DNA of 64,000 nucleotides from Parasponia andersonii (Eukaryota > Streptophyta > Magnoliopsida > Rosales > Cannabaceae), in the NCBI GenBank assembly GCA_002914805.1, contig JXTB01000119.1, forward strand, positions 793,060 to 857,059, given 5' to 3'. The stretch's first letter is position 1. Each line of letters begins with the position of its first letter. Under the pieces are notes generated by a model. It searched no databases. It saw nothing but the letters and a program-made list of their open reading frames with translations, and was not told where the DNA came from. Position numbers and translations under genes: made by a program. Below, in pieces: positions 24,450-37,266 of this stretch.

Positions 24450-26357
24450 GGGTACGTATGAGAAAAAAAAAAACACGTTTTCTCCTGATATAAAAGATAC
24501 TGTTTTCAAGGTAAATATCCTATAATTAGTAGCAGCGTACAATCGCTAAAAATATAAATAAAGGGCCACTCGACAGTATGACTTTTAGTGATTATGCATC
24601 GTTAAATGCTAGGATCTTCTTTTAAGTGTCTTTTGGAGATTATGGCGTGTGGCGTCCCAAGATGTGCTACATTGAAGAGTACGTAAGATAATTCATTTCT
24701 TGAATAGCTCCTAGCTGATACGACTAATGCTTTAATTATTGTTGGTTTAAAATTAATTACAATTAACAAGGTGCCTAGCAGCAGTGATGGCACGTACATA
24801 CTTTTTCCACAGCGTTATCGATCCTCGTAGTTCCTCATTTAATGTCTAATTGCCACTTGTCGAACTACAAATCTTATGATAAGGTCGGGCTTTCAAATGA
24901 AAATGATATCTATAGGTGAATTTCAAATTCGGTATCGTCATGAACATTGGTAAATCTATGACTAAATCTAGCTTGCTAGGACGTCTCAATTGTACCATCT
25001 CAAGTTTATTTGTGGGATTTTGACGTGAATAAGAATAAATTGGTCCGAAATGACTTTTTCATAATGATTTTTTAAAAAATTACGATTGTAACAAAATTTA
25101 TTTCATCAAAAATATTGTATATTGTGAATATGGTCACAATATTTGTGATTACACTCATAAAATTTGTGATACGTGGATATTTCCATTTATAAGTATATCA
25201 AATATCAAGTATGAGACGACGAAATCTCAACAGTTAGGGATGCAAATCTTTTGGCTAACGGCCCAAAACTATATTACGTTACATGGCTTCTAACTTGTCA
25301 TTCGTTTGATACATCTGAGACTTATAATATGAAGTGGCGTTGAAATCAAGTTTTGAAAAGACACCTGTCACCCAATTAAATAAGAAACTATGGAATAAGA
25401 GACATCTTCTGACAACGACACTATCACTAATAGTGCGTCTTAATTCGCAAACGAAACGAAAAGGCAAGTAAGAGATATAATGTCACATTTCTTGTTCTAT
25501 TGAACTTTGTTGATGTGCTAAATCATGCTCCATGCTTTCCTGCTTGATTTAAATATTTTTTAATTAACAAATAACACTAGAAAAGGTTCTCAAATTTCAC
25601 ATAATTGTAAGAAATAAATGAAACAAATCTTGTTATCTTTTTTTTTTTTTTTTGGTGATATGTATATATATCTGATTCTTAATGAACAATAAATTAAATA
25701 TAGCTTTTAAATAATTAATTAATAAATGCTTAAAATTTTAATTGTTACGTCATTTAAGAAGTATGTGAGCTTATTTTTTTAGAAAGAGACAAAAGAAGGC
25801 AGTATATCTCGTTTCCACTCTACACAGAGGAAAATCGCTATTTCTAAAAATTAACAAAATATTATATGTGATTTTGTGACTATCGAATCTTGATTTCTTT
25901 AATTTGCAGATTATAAATCCTACTTGATCACCTTTTCTTTATTATTTTTCTTATAATCTTATTGAATTTATTATTATTATTTAAATCTACTGTATTGCAT
26001 GAGGAAGACGATGATGGTGGCGATGATGGCGATGACTGGCGGCGGCTGAGCAGTTGTTGAAGGCTTAGGTTTTGTGGCCACGGTGGATGTGAAAATTGAC
26101 TTGCTGCTAATCTGATTAGTTTCAAAGCTTTTGGTAAATATTATATTGTTTTTGTATTGTATAGTAATAGGGGTTGTTTTTCTTATGAAAAAATAACACA
26201 TTAAAATATAAACAAATGAGAAAATTGTACTATACCAGTCTAGATTCAGTGATACCAAAGTGGACGGCGGGCCCACGTCGCAAAACGACCCCCTTCTGTC
26301 TAGTCAATATTTTCAGTGAGATTCAGGATCAATGAGACTGTGCATGGGGAAGATACG
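24450..26357. other. Intergenic, no gene seen
   Basis: AT-rich. A short GC-richer patch near 25990-26100 has minus-strand open frames with serine, threonine and proline runs that look compositional. Confidence 0.45.
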
Positions 26358-26366
26358 AAAAATAAA

Positions 26367-26717
26367 GGGAAATTATCTTTTATTTCTGTAAATTGTATTT
26401 TGATATTTTATTTAATTTTAGTTATTATCGATATTAATTTTTAGATTTCATATTTATTATAAATTTATTTATTAACACTAATTTAGAACAGTTAATTTAT
26501 CAAGATGATTTAATAAATTTATTCTCAGATTAATTTTTATATGGTTTATTTTTAATTTTTTAAACAGCAACTTGATAAATTAACTGTTCTAAATTGGTGT
26601 CATGGTATAAATTTATTACAGATTTCAAATCTAATAATCAATGTTAATAATAATCAAAACAGAAGGTATAATTTGAATAAAATATCAAAATACAGAGTAT
26701 AAAAATGATAATATCCC
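26367..26717. mobile_element. Palindromic DNA element with 9-bp target duplication
   Basis: A 351-bp foldback. Left arm 26367-26503 and right arm 26570-26717 are inverted copies; the inner 25 bases of each arm, ending at 26503 and starting at 26570, match perfectly, and a loop of about 66 bases separates them. Ends are GGG...CCC. The element is flanked by a perfect AAAAATAAA on both sides (26358-26366 and 26718-26726). A 9-bp duplication fits Mutator-type insertion, although the A-rich word weakens the evidence. There is no coding capacity. Confidence 0.7.
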
Positions 26718-26728
26718 AAAAATAAATA

Positions 26729-27037
26729 GGGACAACGTTACTTTTATACTTGTATTTTAATATTTTATATTTTAATTATCATCAACATTATTTTTGAGAT
26801 TTAAAATTTATTATAAATTTATATTTTATATTAATTTAAAATAATTAATTTGTTAAATATTATTTAAAAATAAATTATATAAAAACTTATTCGAGAATGT
26901 ATTTATTAAATTATTTTAATAAATTATTAACTACTCTAGTGTTAACATATGCATTTACAATAAATATTAAATTTAAAAATTAATATTAATAATAACTAAA
27001 ATATAAACTAAATAAAATGTAAAAATAAAAAATATAT
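26729..27037. mobile_element. Second, older palindromic element of the same family
   Basis: It starts with GGGACAACGTTACTTTTATAC, and its left arm continues with TTTTAATATTTTATATTTTAATTATC, matching the arm of the preceding element. The right arm, inverted, is similar but diverged, and no CCC end remains. It begins only 11 bases after the end of the first element. Confidence 0.55.
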
Positions 27038-27039
27038 CA

Positions 27040-29440
27040 GCTCAAACAAATATAAAGTGATATTAGCTCAAACAAATATAATGTACAGTGTGTCTTGTGA
27101 TAATAATTCGAAACCACCCTAAAAAAAAATTAGAAAGGAAATATGGTTCTGCTAGATGCCTAGATATTGAAAAAACGTGACTAGACTCTAGGAGTGTTGG
27201 AATAATATACAACGAAGTTTGGGTCCGGCTGGTTGAAAGCGCTCTAATAAAAGAATTTTGTATCCACTGCTTGTAAATTATAATAATTAGTACTTTGTTC
27301 CCTATTCAAGTATGCTCCACTAAGCGCATTTCTTTTGTCATTATTTGTTCCTTTACTAAAAAGATAGTTAAATTGATCAATTAGTTCTCCATTATATTAA
27401 TACAACAAATTCCATCATTTTTTTTATGTGTGAAAATAGTCTATGGCATATATTCAACAAAGAATTTTCTATCCACTATTTATATTATTAAACATTGGCC
27501 ACCAATTCAAGTAAGCTCCAATAAGAATCCATTTTTGTTTGTCTTCATCATATTCCTTTGTGTTATTAAAAATATAGTTCAATTATATTATATTGTTAAT
27601 TCCTGAGAGAAATTCGACTAATTATATCTATGACGATCAGAAAACTAGTCTAAAGTTACTGAAAAAAAAAAAATAGTCTAGAGTAGATAGCTGACTGATT
27701 TTATTCTATATATAATTAAGCGCAGGGCTGATTGTTTTCGAGACGTTTTTCTAGTCAAATTGGAAGCTTCTTGCACTAAAATTTTATTTGAAACTCTCAC
27801 AACTAGGAGACTTTGAAGTCGTCAAATTAAACTAGCAAAAAGAAGACACAATTTCTTTTTTCTACATATGGTTGTAAAAAGTCTAAAGACATATTGCACA
27901 TTTTGGAAAAATTGCATCAAACTTAGATTTATTTCAAGGAAAAAAATTAATTCCTTCTAATGAAAGCTTTTATTTGATTCATATACGGTACAAATTAAAT
28001 TAAAGAATCAACCCAGCCGTGCAATCCCAAATCGATTAGGGGCTGTTAAACGTTGACAATTTCGCAAAAAAAGTTAAAAGGGATCGAACTGTAAATTAAT
28101 TAAGTTATCATGGTAGTTAGTGAGAAAATTAAGAGTACACTCCAATATGTACAGAACCGTCTGAAGATCTTTCAATATTAGAACAATTAATGCAAGTGCA
28201 TATATTCTAGGCACTAGATCTATAGCAGCATATTCCTAATCGATCCTCTTGAACGAACCACATTACATGCAAAATATGACTACGTTACGATAAAGATCGA
28301 TACAAGTAAACAGCAATAATTAATTAGTTGTATATAAAAGATTCCGGCTTTCAAAAATCAGCTCAACGATCATGTGTACAATATGACATATGAATGCTGC
28401 ACCTATCTCTCCTATCTAATTAGGAGCTTTATACATTTTAAGTCTTTCCTCCTTAGCTAGGCCTAGCTAGCTAGCTTGTTCGCGTGTACAAAGGATTGAA
28501 GTATTTTTTATGGGAGCAATTAAAGCTCGCGACAGATTGGAGAGTCGGGTTTTATTGAAACGCATAATAATAATAATAATAATATATGAATCTTTTTATT
28601 TTGGGTTAATTTTGTGAAGATTCTCTAGATCAAAAATTGATAAATATTATATTATTTTTATTATTATTAATAAAAGTTTCGTTCCTTTCGAAAAAAGGAA
28701 AAAAAAAAAAAAAACTATATCTTAAAACGAAAAAAAAAAAAAGAAACTAACGAGATCCTTTTGAATGTGAGAGGCTATGATTGGTAGAGTGAAAAACGGA
28801 TAGGAAAGAAAATGTCGGAGGGGAAATCTTGTACAACTTGGACAAAAGGACAACTATTAATTTGTCTTTAATTTTAAAATAAAATAATATCTTTAAAATA
28901 ACTAAGTTATAATTTCACCATATATTCATTTTCAATTCTTCCTAGTTACATATCAAACAATATAAGAAAAAATCGATCTCTCTTATTTGCCATCCCTCAT
29001 ACTTTTTATTTTCTTCCCACAAGACATATAGTGCTAGAGGTATTAAACAATTTGTTTCAATTTTTTTTAAAATACGTGGTAAAGATATAAATTGACTATT
29101 CTGTAAAGATTTTTTTAATTTTTTTTTTTCAAAGAAACTCATGTATTAAAATCAGTACTTTAATGATCTGTTTTTTTTTTTAAATTTATTTTTATAAAAC
29201 ACACCCCGATCCACGTCGTTAAAATTCAAAGTATTGTAGCTTTCCGCATTAAGTACTGGCTCTGTATTAGCTAGATATACATTGATATCGTTTCGGTGGC
29301 TAGGTATAGCTTGTTGGCTTGAATGTACGACTACGATGCATCAAAGTGAACCTTTTTTTTCTTTGAATTTTTTTTTTAAAAGTAAAACTATGTGACCGAA
29401 TTTTTTGTTCACATAAATATAGCGCAACAATTCAATAATT
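27040..29440. other. Intergenic, no gene seen
   Basis: AT-rich spacer with an (AAT)n run near 28565-28585 and A-runs near 28695-28745. No supported feature. Confidence 0.45.
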
Positions 29441-29652
29441 ATTTTGGCTTTTTATCTATTCATAAATATTATTTTGTTAAATTAAAATTTATCAAATATA
29501 ATTTTTTTATATTAAAAATGAGGAGAGAAAAATATTAAATAATAAATTTTTATATTTTTTTCAATTATTTAAATTATAATAGTTATTAGATAATAATCTA
29601 ATGGCTAAAATTAAAATATGGATAGATAAGTAAAAAAAATTATTGGATTGGT
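29440..29652 (-). mobile_element. MITE flanked by a TA microsatellite (copy 3, inverted)
   Basis: Reading leftwards from ACCAATCCAATAA at 29652 it matches the left end of copy 1, including the ATAATCTAATGGCTAAAA segment (29591-29611). A (TA)n run lies at 29658-29680. The left boundary is approximate. Confidence 0.6.
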
Positions 29653-29829
29653 AATCATATATATATATATATATATATTCAATGATGTACGTAGCTCTCC
29701 AAAATAAGTGGCCATTTATATGCTAGATATTACCACCAAAATACTGTTGGTATTCCAAAAATTAACATTCACATCGTTCCAAATATTATCAATATGACCG
29801 TAAGAAATCGAATCTCCCGTTAATACTTT

Positions 29830-32800
29830 GTCATGATGAACTGGGATGATCATGAGGGCCTCCGATGAAGTGCCAGCTGGAAAAATTAGTCGGGCAGGGT
29901 CATCATCGCCGGTGATGATAGGGTGGGGTGATGATAGCGGCCCGGTGGATTTGGTCAGCCAAACAGGGCATGAAGATCAAGACGTTACGCATGGTGTCCC
30001 TGAATTATTTACTATTCACGTCACAGTTGAGTTACTTTGCCTGCTTTTGGACTCGGCTTCTCCAATAGTTCTTAATTTAGTTGTCAGGTTCTACCATCCA
30101 AGCATTCCGCAATCTTGGACCACCTGTTATATATTAATTTCCAAACAATTATGAGTACTTTATATTAATTAATATTTAGGTAAAACGGAAAAAAAATAGA
30201 ATATATGATCGTCAGTTATGTCACAACTGAAAATCCAAGACCATGACTTTTAGTAAATTTAAGTGAAAACAGTAATAAACAGAAATTCTCAAAATTTTCA
30301 GAATAAATCGAGTACTTAAAATTTAAGTTTTAGTCCTCAAAAATAAGTAAATTTTAATATTGGACCAACTCGAGAAATTATCTACTAGTTTTAAATTTCC
30401 AAAGTATTTTTAATTTTAAATTTAGAGACATGATAAATAATAAATTTTAGAAACTTTTTATTTAAATCATTAAGTTTAATGAAAGTGTTCAATTTAAAAC
30501 CATAAGCCCATAGTTAAAATAATTTTCATAAAATCATTTCTATGTCTAAGTATTCGATTAAATATCGAAATCATCCTCATACATCCACTCAGTAAATATA
30601 CCACTAATAGCTAAATAAATTTGACTTAAAAAAAAGGAAAATGATACAGAGTACGAACCAACCAATGGAGTGGAGAGGAGTGGAACTGCAAGTATATGCC
30701 AAACATGCTTACCAAGCCACACGAATATCTATCACAGAATAATTTGACACCTGAAAGGGGAAGGAAGTAAGGGGTGAGCACGTGAATGCTCAATAGAAAA
30801 CTCAATTACCTTTTTGGGAAAAACCTTTTTAGTAATTCTCAATACAACTGCATAGTTAGTAGTTCTGGAAAGCATTTTAATAAATATAGAGCATTCGAAA
30901 CATATATAGAAAATCTTTATAGAAAATCATGCTCAAACCAATACCAGATATATATATATCCCGATTAAAACAGATAAAAAATCATAATAAAACAGGCATA
31001 GTGCACATCACATAAATCAACACATCACATGAGTTCTCATCCTCTCATCACAACTAGAGCAACTTATACTATATGTATTCAGTGCTCTCTACCTGACATC
31101 TATATTTGAAAACCGGAGGGACACCTATATGTCAACTTCAACCGAATCAGAGGGACACCGAATGCCTACGCCTACTGAATGGAGATAATAAAAAATCAAA
31201 TTCCGCGCGAGTTTACGGACTCTCACTGAAGGCAGGTATACTAGTCTGTCTACTACAACACCGTGATGTCTAAGACAATTCTCATGCATGATCATATAGT
31301 ATGTGCAATAAATATAGAGTCTCAATAAACTATGCAGTGGTTTAACATTCTAGATATGCTCTGATTTTTAATTAAAATTCATTTTGTACTTCAAAATCTA
31401 AAAGTACAGTTTATATGGTTTTACCAAAATCCAAGTATAAAAACTTGTATAAAATCACATTTAAAAATATCTAGAATAGTCTACAATGTTTCACAAATTC
31501 ATAGTTCATTAAAATAACTATTCAAATAATTCAATTTAATAAAATTACGAAATTTTATTTTTCAGAATAAATTCCAATTTTAATGAAAATAATAGAAAAC
31601 AAGGAAATTGAATCCCCTACCTCGAAGTAGTGGTTATGTTGAGCTAACGACACTAGAAATATCCTCAATTGATCACCGGGTTATTCGGACAGTCGTTTTC
31701 GAATCTCGTCACGTTCACTTGAAAAGTTGACTTTTCAAACGGAGTCTCGGATTGAGAAACAGAGATCACCACTGAATTCAAAACACCCAAAAATGTTGGT
31801 TTAGATATATAGTTCGTCAAAAATGGGTTCCGGTATGGGACCGGCCTGTGGCACGCAAAACGGTGCAAACCACGAGCTATTTTCTCGATTTTCGTGCCAC
31901 TTCAGAAAATAGTGGTATTTTATATCAAACTTCATTTCCCAGCCTCACTGAGTCCAAATTCGAAATCAAAACTCAGTTTCGAGGTCCCGAACACTAAATG
32001 GGCTCAAAAATCCAAAAATAATAAAAATATCACATTTTGAAAATAATTAGAAAAATACCATATTTTCATCCCGATAATTAACGATATTCTGGTTATCGTT
32101 TTAACACTTAAAAATCATGAGATTTCATGTTTCAAACTCCTCTTTCACGTGGTAAAATTTTCTCGGAAAAAATAACTCAATTCCGAAATAATTAGGAAAA
32201 TACCACAAAAATTAAATATTAAAATATTGCTACAGTAGTCAACTTCTCACCGGAGCTGAGTTGGAGGCCGAGAGTGGTCAAAAATCAAATCTGGAGTTGA
32301 GACGAATCCAACGGTAGTGGTAGTGTGGTGATCGGATGTCGGACGACGGAACGGTGGCCGATTTTCCGATCCGGTGGCGCAAACTTCGGGCTGCGATTTC
32401 TCCGGCGAGAGACAGTAGTTCACGACGGCAGTACCCGGCGCTGGTGGGCGGACGCGTCTGGCACGGCGGCGGCCGGTGGAAGCTCGGGTGAACAGTAACC
32501 GTAGGTGGGTGTTTGGGGGCTTTTGTGGATAAAAAGAAGAAATGGAGGGTTTTTATGCAATTTTCAAAAACTGTAGCAGTGGGACACATGGCACAATCTG
32601 ATTCGACCGAAAAATAAGTTTCTGAAATTTCACTTTGGTCACAATTTTAAATAGATTCTTTCACTTTAATCCCTCCTTAATTACACTTTTGTCCTCAGTT
32701 TGAAATTTCTTTTTCACTTTTGCCCCAAATGCACCTAGACTTTATTTTGTCTAGATTCAACACCAAATTTATTTCAAATTCTTAATTAATCTGAAAATAC

Positions 32801-33534
32801 AAAATTATCAAATTGCCCTTGATTCTAAAATTACTTAATTACTCTTACAAAAATTTAAGATTTTACAAGTTATGAGATAAAGTACGATGAGATTAGTAGA
32901 TAATAGATATATGTACGTACCGGCTACCCGAACGGAGTTGGTGTTGAATAATCTTTAGCTGCTCTTGGGGAGTAAGATTTCCATGTTTAATGTTTGGTCG
33001 CAAGTAGTTTAACCATCTTGATCTGCAGCTTTTCCCCGTTCGTTTGAGACCTGTAACAAATGGAACGATATATGTATAACAATTGCATGCGAAACAAACA
33101 AAAGAGCAATTCTCCTTTCATGATTCTAATTTGTGATATTAGTAATTATATATACGAGATTTCTTTCATTCAATCTAAATGGGGTACGTGCATTCATGCG
33201 AACCTCATATACATGCATGAGCGCAAGGCATGCATACCGAATATAAACTAAACTCAATTAATAATTATTTGGCGACGTAAGAGAGGTACGTAGTATTAAT
33301 TCAAACATTTATATTTGCAACGAGATGAGACTACTTAATATATATATTGTACATATATAATATGAACACACACATACACATATTAAGCAGCATACGGTAA
33401 TTAAGTGATCGATCACCATTACGAGTATAAATGGAGTCCTATTTTCTTCTGTCCATACCCTTTCTTATCTCCAATACCTCTTCTTCGAGGTCATCATGAT
33501 GAGTATTTGGACCAACTACGTTGTTGGTATCCAT
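29830..33534 (-). pseudogene. Broken R2R3-MYB gene, tandem relative of the 19-20 kb gene
   Basis: All three MYB exons can be found in order on the minus strand. Exon 1 starts with ATG at 33534 and reaches IRKG, but a 2-base loss relative to the intact gene shifts the frame and leads to a stop before the first R2 tryptophan is used; the distal half of R2 is gone. Exon 2 (33050-32921) is exactly 130 bases with intact GT/AG sites and an open frame ([10 protein letters not shown]...), though the last R2 tryptophan context and the R3 start have changed (LRW to SRW, WGNR to SGSR). Exon 3 starts at 30123 after an intact AG; it has one extra base after GRT and then in-frame TAA codons, and similarity fades near 29830. 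Intron 2 holds a solo LTR. The gene cannot make a MYB protein. Confidence 0.88.
30219..32867 (-). mobile_element. Solo LTR of a Ty3/gypsy element, inside the MYB pseudogene intron 2
   Basis: On the minus strand it begins TGTAAAATCTT (at 32867) and ends TGTGACA (at 30219), the same ends as the LTRs of the 34947-44105 element. A perfect 5-bp duplication, AGTTA, flanks it (30214-30218 and 32868-32872). Internal likeness to those LTRs is visible around 31760-31810, where both read through to the same LTNY...LNSVV conceptual stretch, and in a GC-rich block near 32280-32530. At 2649 bp it is longer than the 2.18-kb LTRs, so it belongs to a related but distinct subfamily. No primer site or internal genes are present, as expected after LTR-LTR recombination. 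Open frames inside it are not genes. Confidence 0.88.
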
Positions 33535-34946
33535 TTGGCATGTACGTAATCACTTTATAATTCACCAGAAACAACTTAATAAATATCACACGCAAGTAAT
33601 GTTGTTCTCGAATCTGATCATACACTAGTATACTATAAACACAAATATGGAGCTTTTCAAATTTACAGTCTTTTAATTGAGGGAAGTTAGTAACTAGTAA
33701 GAAAGCATGATTTATAACATTACACTCTAGTATAATTAAAGATAGAATTAGAGATCGGTAACCAACATTAATCACCCAAATAGGAAAACATGACTCCTTA
33801 AGTACTCATTAATTTGATCCCACCCTAGCTACGTAATTTGGGAATTGGGTGCATGTTCAAAGAGTGGCGGATTACAATAAAATTAATTAATTAATTATTA
33901 TTCCCTTTTGTAGTCAACAGAATTATCTCGAAAAGTGCCACATTGATAAAGGCAATGTTCCATTTCCGTTAAAAGTACAAATTGAGTTTATCCATCACTC
34001 CACATATTTATCTTGTTTTTAATACAAATCAGAGTTGGCAGTATCTTTTTTACCTCCCCTGCATGCTTCTAATTATATTCTTGATCTCATACAGTCAAAA
34101 TAATTGGTAGTTGCTTTTTTTAACCTTATTTCCTTATATTGATTATGTTGGACGATTATAAAAAAATATTTATAAAACAAACTGAAATTAAATAATTAAA
34201 ACTATTCACAACATAATTACTAAATAATTAAAATTATTTATAGCAACTGTAATAGCATAATCGACGTCGCACAGTTTCATAATATATTTGTGACGTCGCA
34301 CAGTTTCATAATATATTTGTCTCATCGCGTAGACGAATTAAATACCATCAAAACTTTATCAGAGAATTAAATACCATCACATGAAATCACATGAAATTAG
34401 AGTTGAGCTATAGCTAGATTTTGGAATTCTTGAACTAAAAAACTCAAAATTAGAATTAGAATAGGGGAGAGAATTTAGAGAAGTAAAGAGAATATTTCTC
34501 AAGGTGTAATTAAAATGAATAACCTAAGCTTTCTTATATTGGCTCGATGGGGGTAATTTTTCTTTCTAGCCAATGTGGGATTAGTTTCTTAACTATTCCT
34601 TTGCATTTTTCTACCCTAATGAGTGAACTTTGAACATTAGTTTCTCATTCACCCAAAGTCCATTTTGAGGATATGAGTATATGATTTTAAAGTACTTACC
34701 AGGTAGATCAAGAATCTACCATAACCCATCAAAAATATTAAGTGGGTCCTTCTCAATGTTGTGCTCTAAAACAGCTCGTGATAATGGTGTTTAGCACCAT
34801 TTTTCCAATAGATTATTGACAGATTGAGTCAGAATTTTTATCTTCGTTAGTCTACAACAGAAAATTTACAAAAAAAATTTAAATAAAAATTGTGTTTCTT
34901 TTTCAGAAGTCAAACCCAATAATAGATAGAACATCGGAATTGTACT
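33535..34946. other. Intergenic between the MYB pseudogene and the retroelement
   Basis: No gene seen. The stretch at about 34430-34790 (ATATTGGCTCGATG, CCAATGTGGGATTAG) reads like an old LTR fragment, but no ends were found. Confidence 0.4.
34263..34320 (+). repeat. Two-copy 29-bp tandem repeat
   Basis: GACGTCGCACAGTTTCATAA plus ATATTTGT occurs identically at 34263-34291 and 34292-34320. The perfect identity implies a recent slippage or duplication. Confidence 0.9.
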
Positions 34947-37134
34947 TGTGAAATCCCATAAAAGATTGTAAGGACAAATTGGTCTTTTGACCAAAAAAAA
35001 AGAATGAATTTGGACGGATTTGGGTCTAGATTAATTTGGACAAAAATGTAAGAAAAAATTGAAAATTATGGTCAAAATGTAATTATTCAAGGGTGTTTTT
35101 GAAAAGATTTTCAGAAAACTGAGTCCAAATGCAAATAAGCAAAATAATGCCCAATTAACCAGAAGTTGACACTGGCGCTACAGTTACAGAAATTGCCTAT
35201 AAATCCTTACATTTTCTCTTTCTTTTTCGATTTGGTCCCCGGAGTAAAACCCAAAACCCGAAAACTGGCAAAGCTCCGTTGAGCTACATCCGGCCGTCGT
35301 TGTCCCGCGCCACCTACTGGCATCGATGCCATACTGCCGGACGAAACTTCTGCCACCAGAACCAGCCCCGTCGGAGCCGCCGATCGCCGAAAAAACGCAG
35401 AAAATGTCGTGGCTGATTTTGCTCGTTGGAGCCGATTCCGACCACCGTTCGCCACAAAACTGGTCGTCGTGGACTTGTCTCCTCACGAGTAATTTGGTGG
35501 TAGATACCTCGTATCTTAATTTTTATCCGTTTGATTTTAATTTCGTTGGACAGTTTTGTGTATAATTAGTTTTGAACTTGACTTTTCTATCGAACCGTTA
35601 GATTTTAAAACTAATATTATTTTTGGAATCTACATTGAATATGGTGAAAAATGAGATATATATTGACTATGTTTCGAAACAGGCCCAAAAAACGAAATCA
35701 GACGGCTCAGATTTGGGTGCTCTGAATTCAGTGGTGAAGTTCGTTTCATGATTTGAAGCTCCATTTGAAAATCAAGTTTTCAAACCAAGGAACCAACGAT
35801 GTCTGCTCTTCCAAATGACACATAAACGATGCCAAACTTTCTCTATAGCCTCGTAATGCTAGTTGGATGCTCGATAGAGGTAGGGATTCAATTACTTGAT
35901 CCAAAAATTAATTTAATTTATGAATTTCAAATATTTTCAATAAATATAGAATTTCATGAAATAATTTATAAAAATTATGTTTATGTTCATTTTTGACTTG
36001 ATTTGAGATATAAACTACCTGGGAGACACGATACACTGGTTGGCGTGTTATATATACTGCTTTAGATTGATTTTTGTAGGAAATTAGATTTTTGGGTTTT
36101 GATAGAAAATAGCTGTTATAATATCGAAATTTTTAGAAAATCCAAAATGGTTTGAAAACTCAGTTTTGAGGACGGAAAATGATTTAATTAAAGACTACTG
36201 CATGCTTATTTTGAGATTTTGTGGAAATGTGGTATATCCTTATCCTATCATTAATATAAAAATTGTATACATTCATATATTTATGATGTTCTACATTGGG
36301 TGATCGGACTTACGATGCCCCACATTAGGTGATCGGGCTTTCGACACCTCTTTAGTTGGCTCGGACTTACGATACCCAACGTTAGGTGATCGGACTTACA
36401 ACACCTCTTTAGTTGGCTCGGACTTACGAGTGATCCATTAGGACACTTCGGACATCATGATTGCATACATGGTTATATGTTGGCTTGAATGGATATGTAC
36501 TAGTTTTGATGGATGTTACAATGGTTTGAAATGTTTGAACCATTAGACTATGATTTCTACTTGAGTTTTGTGAATTGTTTTGAATAGAATACTAACCGTG
36601 CAAGACTTTCAACATGAGTATATTTTATATATATGTAAGAACTTGTAATTGACTATTTACTGGGCATTAGCTCACTCTCTTTCTTTCCCTCAGGTGGCAC
36701 TCAGTGTAATTTGGATCAGAAGAGCTAGATCGAGACATTTGCAGAATAACTAATTTATTTATATTTTGGTAAATTCCTACGAGACTTGTGAAATATTTAA
36801 ATTTAAGTAGAAATTTAGATTTCATTAAACTTTATAAATTAGAATATGAAATCTGGACATAGTTTGTATTACTTATGTCTGAGTTTGAGTGTGAGTTGAT
36901 TTGTGATGTACGACTATTAAAACAATTGTTTTATTTACGGTTTATGTTCAATGAGTGACGCATTAATTGTGGGATTTTATTTTAAATTAAATATTTTGTT
37001 GAGGCCAATTTTGAAAGGTTAGAGATCCCGGGACAAAATTTTGAATGAATTGAGTCTTTTTATTTATTTCTTTTTGGTATTTCTAATTTATGATATATCC
37101 ATTCTGCCATTGACCCTGGCCTCGGGTCGTGACA
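34947..37134 (+). repeat. 5' LTR
   Basis: 2188 bp, from TGTGAAATCCC to GGGTCGTGACA. It closely matches the 3' LTR. It lacks a stretch of about 70 bases present in the 3' LTR at about 42677-42744 (junction near 35716) but has more copies of a GATCGGACTTACGA-type subrepeat at 36300-36430. A GC-rich block lies at 35230-35470. Open frames within it are not genes. Confidence 0.93.
36296..36432 (+). repeat. Short tandem subrepeats within the 5' LTR
   Basis: Units built around GGTGATCGGACTTACGA and TTTAGTTGGCTCGGACTTA recur about every 30-60 bases. The 3' LTR keeps fewer units (43320-43400), which partly explains the length difference. Confidence 0.75.
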
Positions 37135-37141
37135 TAAAATT

Positions 37142-37153
37142 TGGTATTAGAGC
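37142..37153 (+). other. Primer-binding site (initiator Met tRNA)
   Basis: TGGTATTAGAGC lies 7 bases after the 5' LTR. It matches the complement of the 3' end of plant initiator tRNA-Met (TGGTATCAGAGC) at 11 of 12 positions, and this tRNA is the usual primer for Ty3/gypsy elements. Confidence 0.88.
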
Positions 37154-37266
37154 GAGATTTTAATTTAAAATTCTCATTAAACTAGATTGGACATTTCTTG
37201 TACATAGGTCATACAAAATCATCATCTTACTAATACGTTAGACATATTGAAATACAGATCAAGAAA

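Noticed and set aside
29846..30154. Plus-strand 102-codon frame
   Set aside because: It is the antisense of the broken third MYB exon; the minus strand explains the sequence.
32278..32589. 103-codon minus-strand frame
   Set aside because: It falls inside the solo LTR in a GC-rich block that also occurs in the other LTRs; LTR sequence, not a gene.
35184..35565. Several overlapping frames near 35.2-35.6 kb
   Set aside because: They are within the 5' LTR and recur at the same place in the 3' LTR (42.1-42.4 kb).
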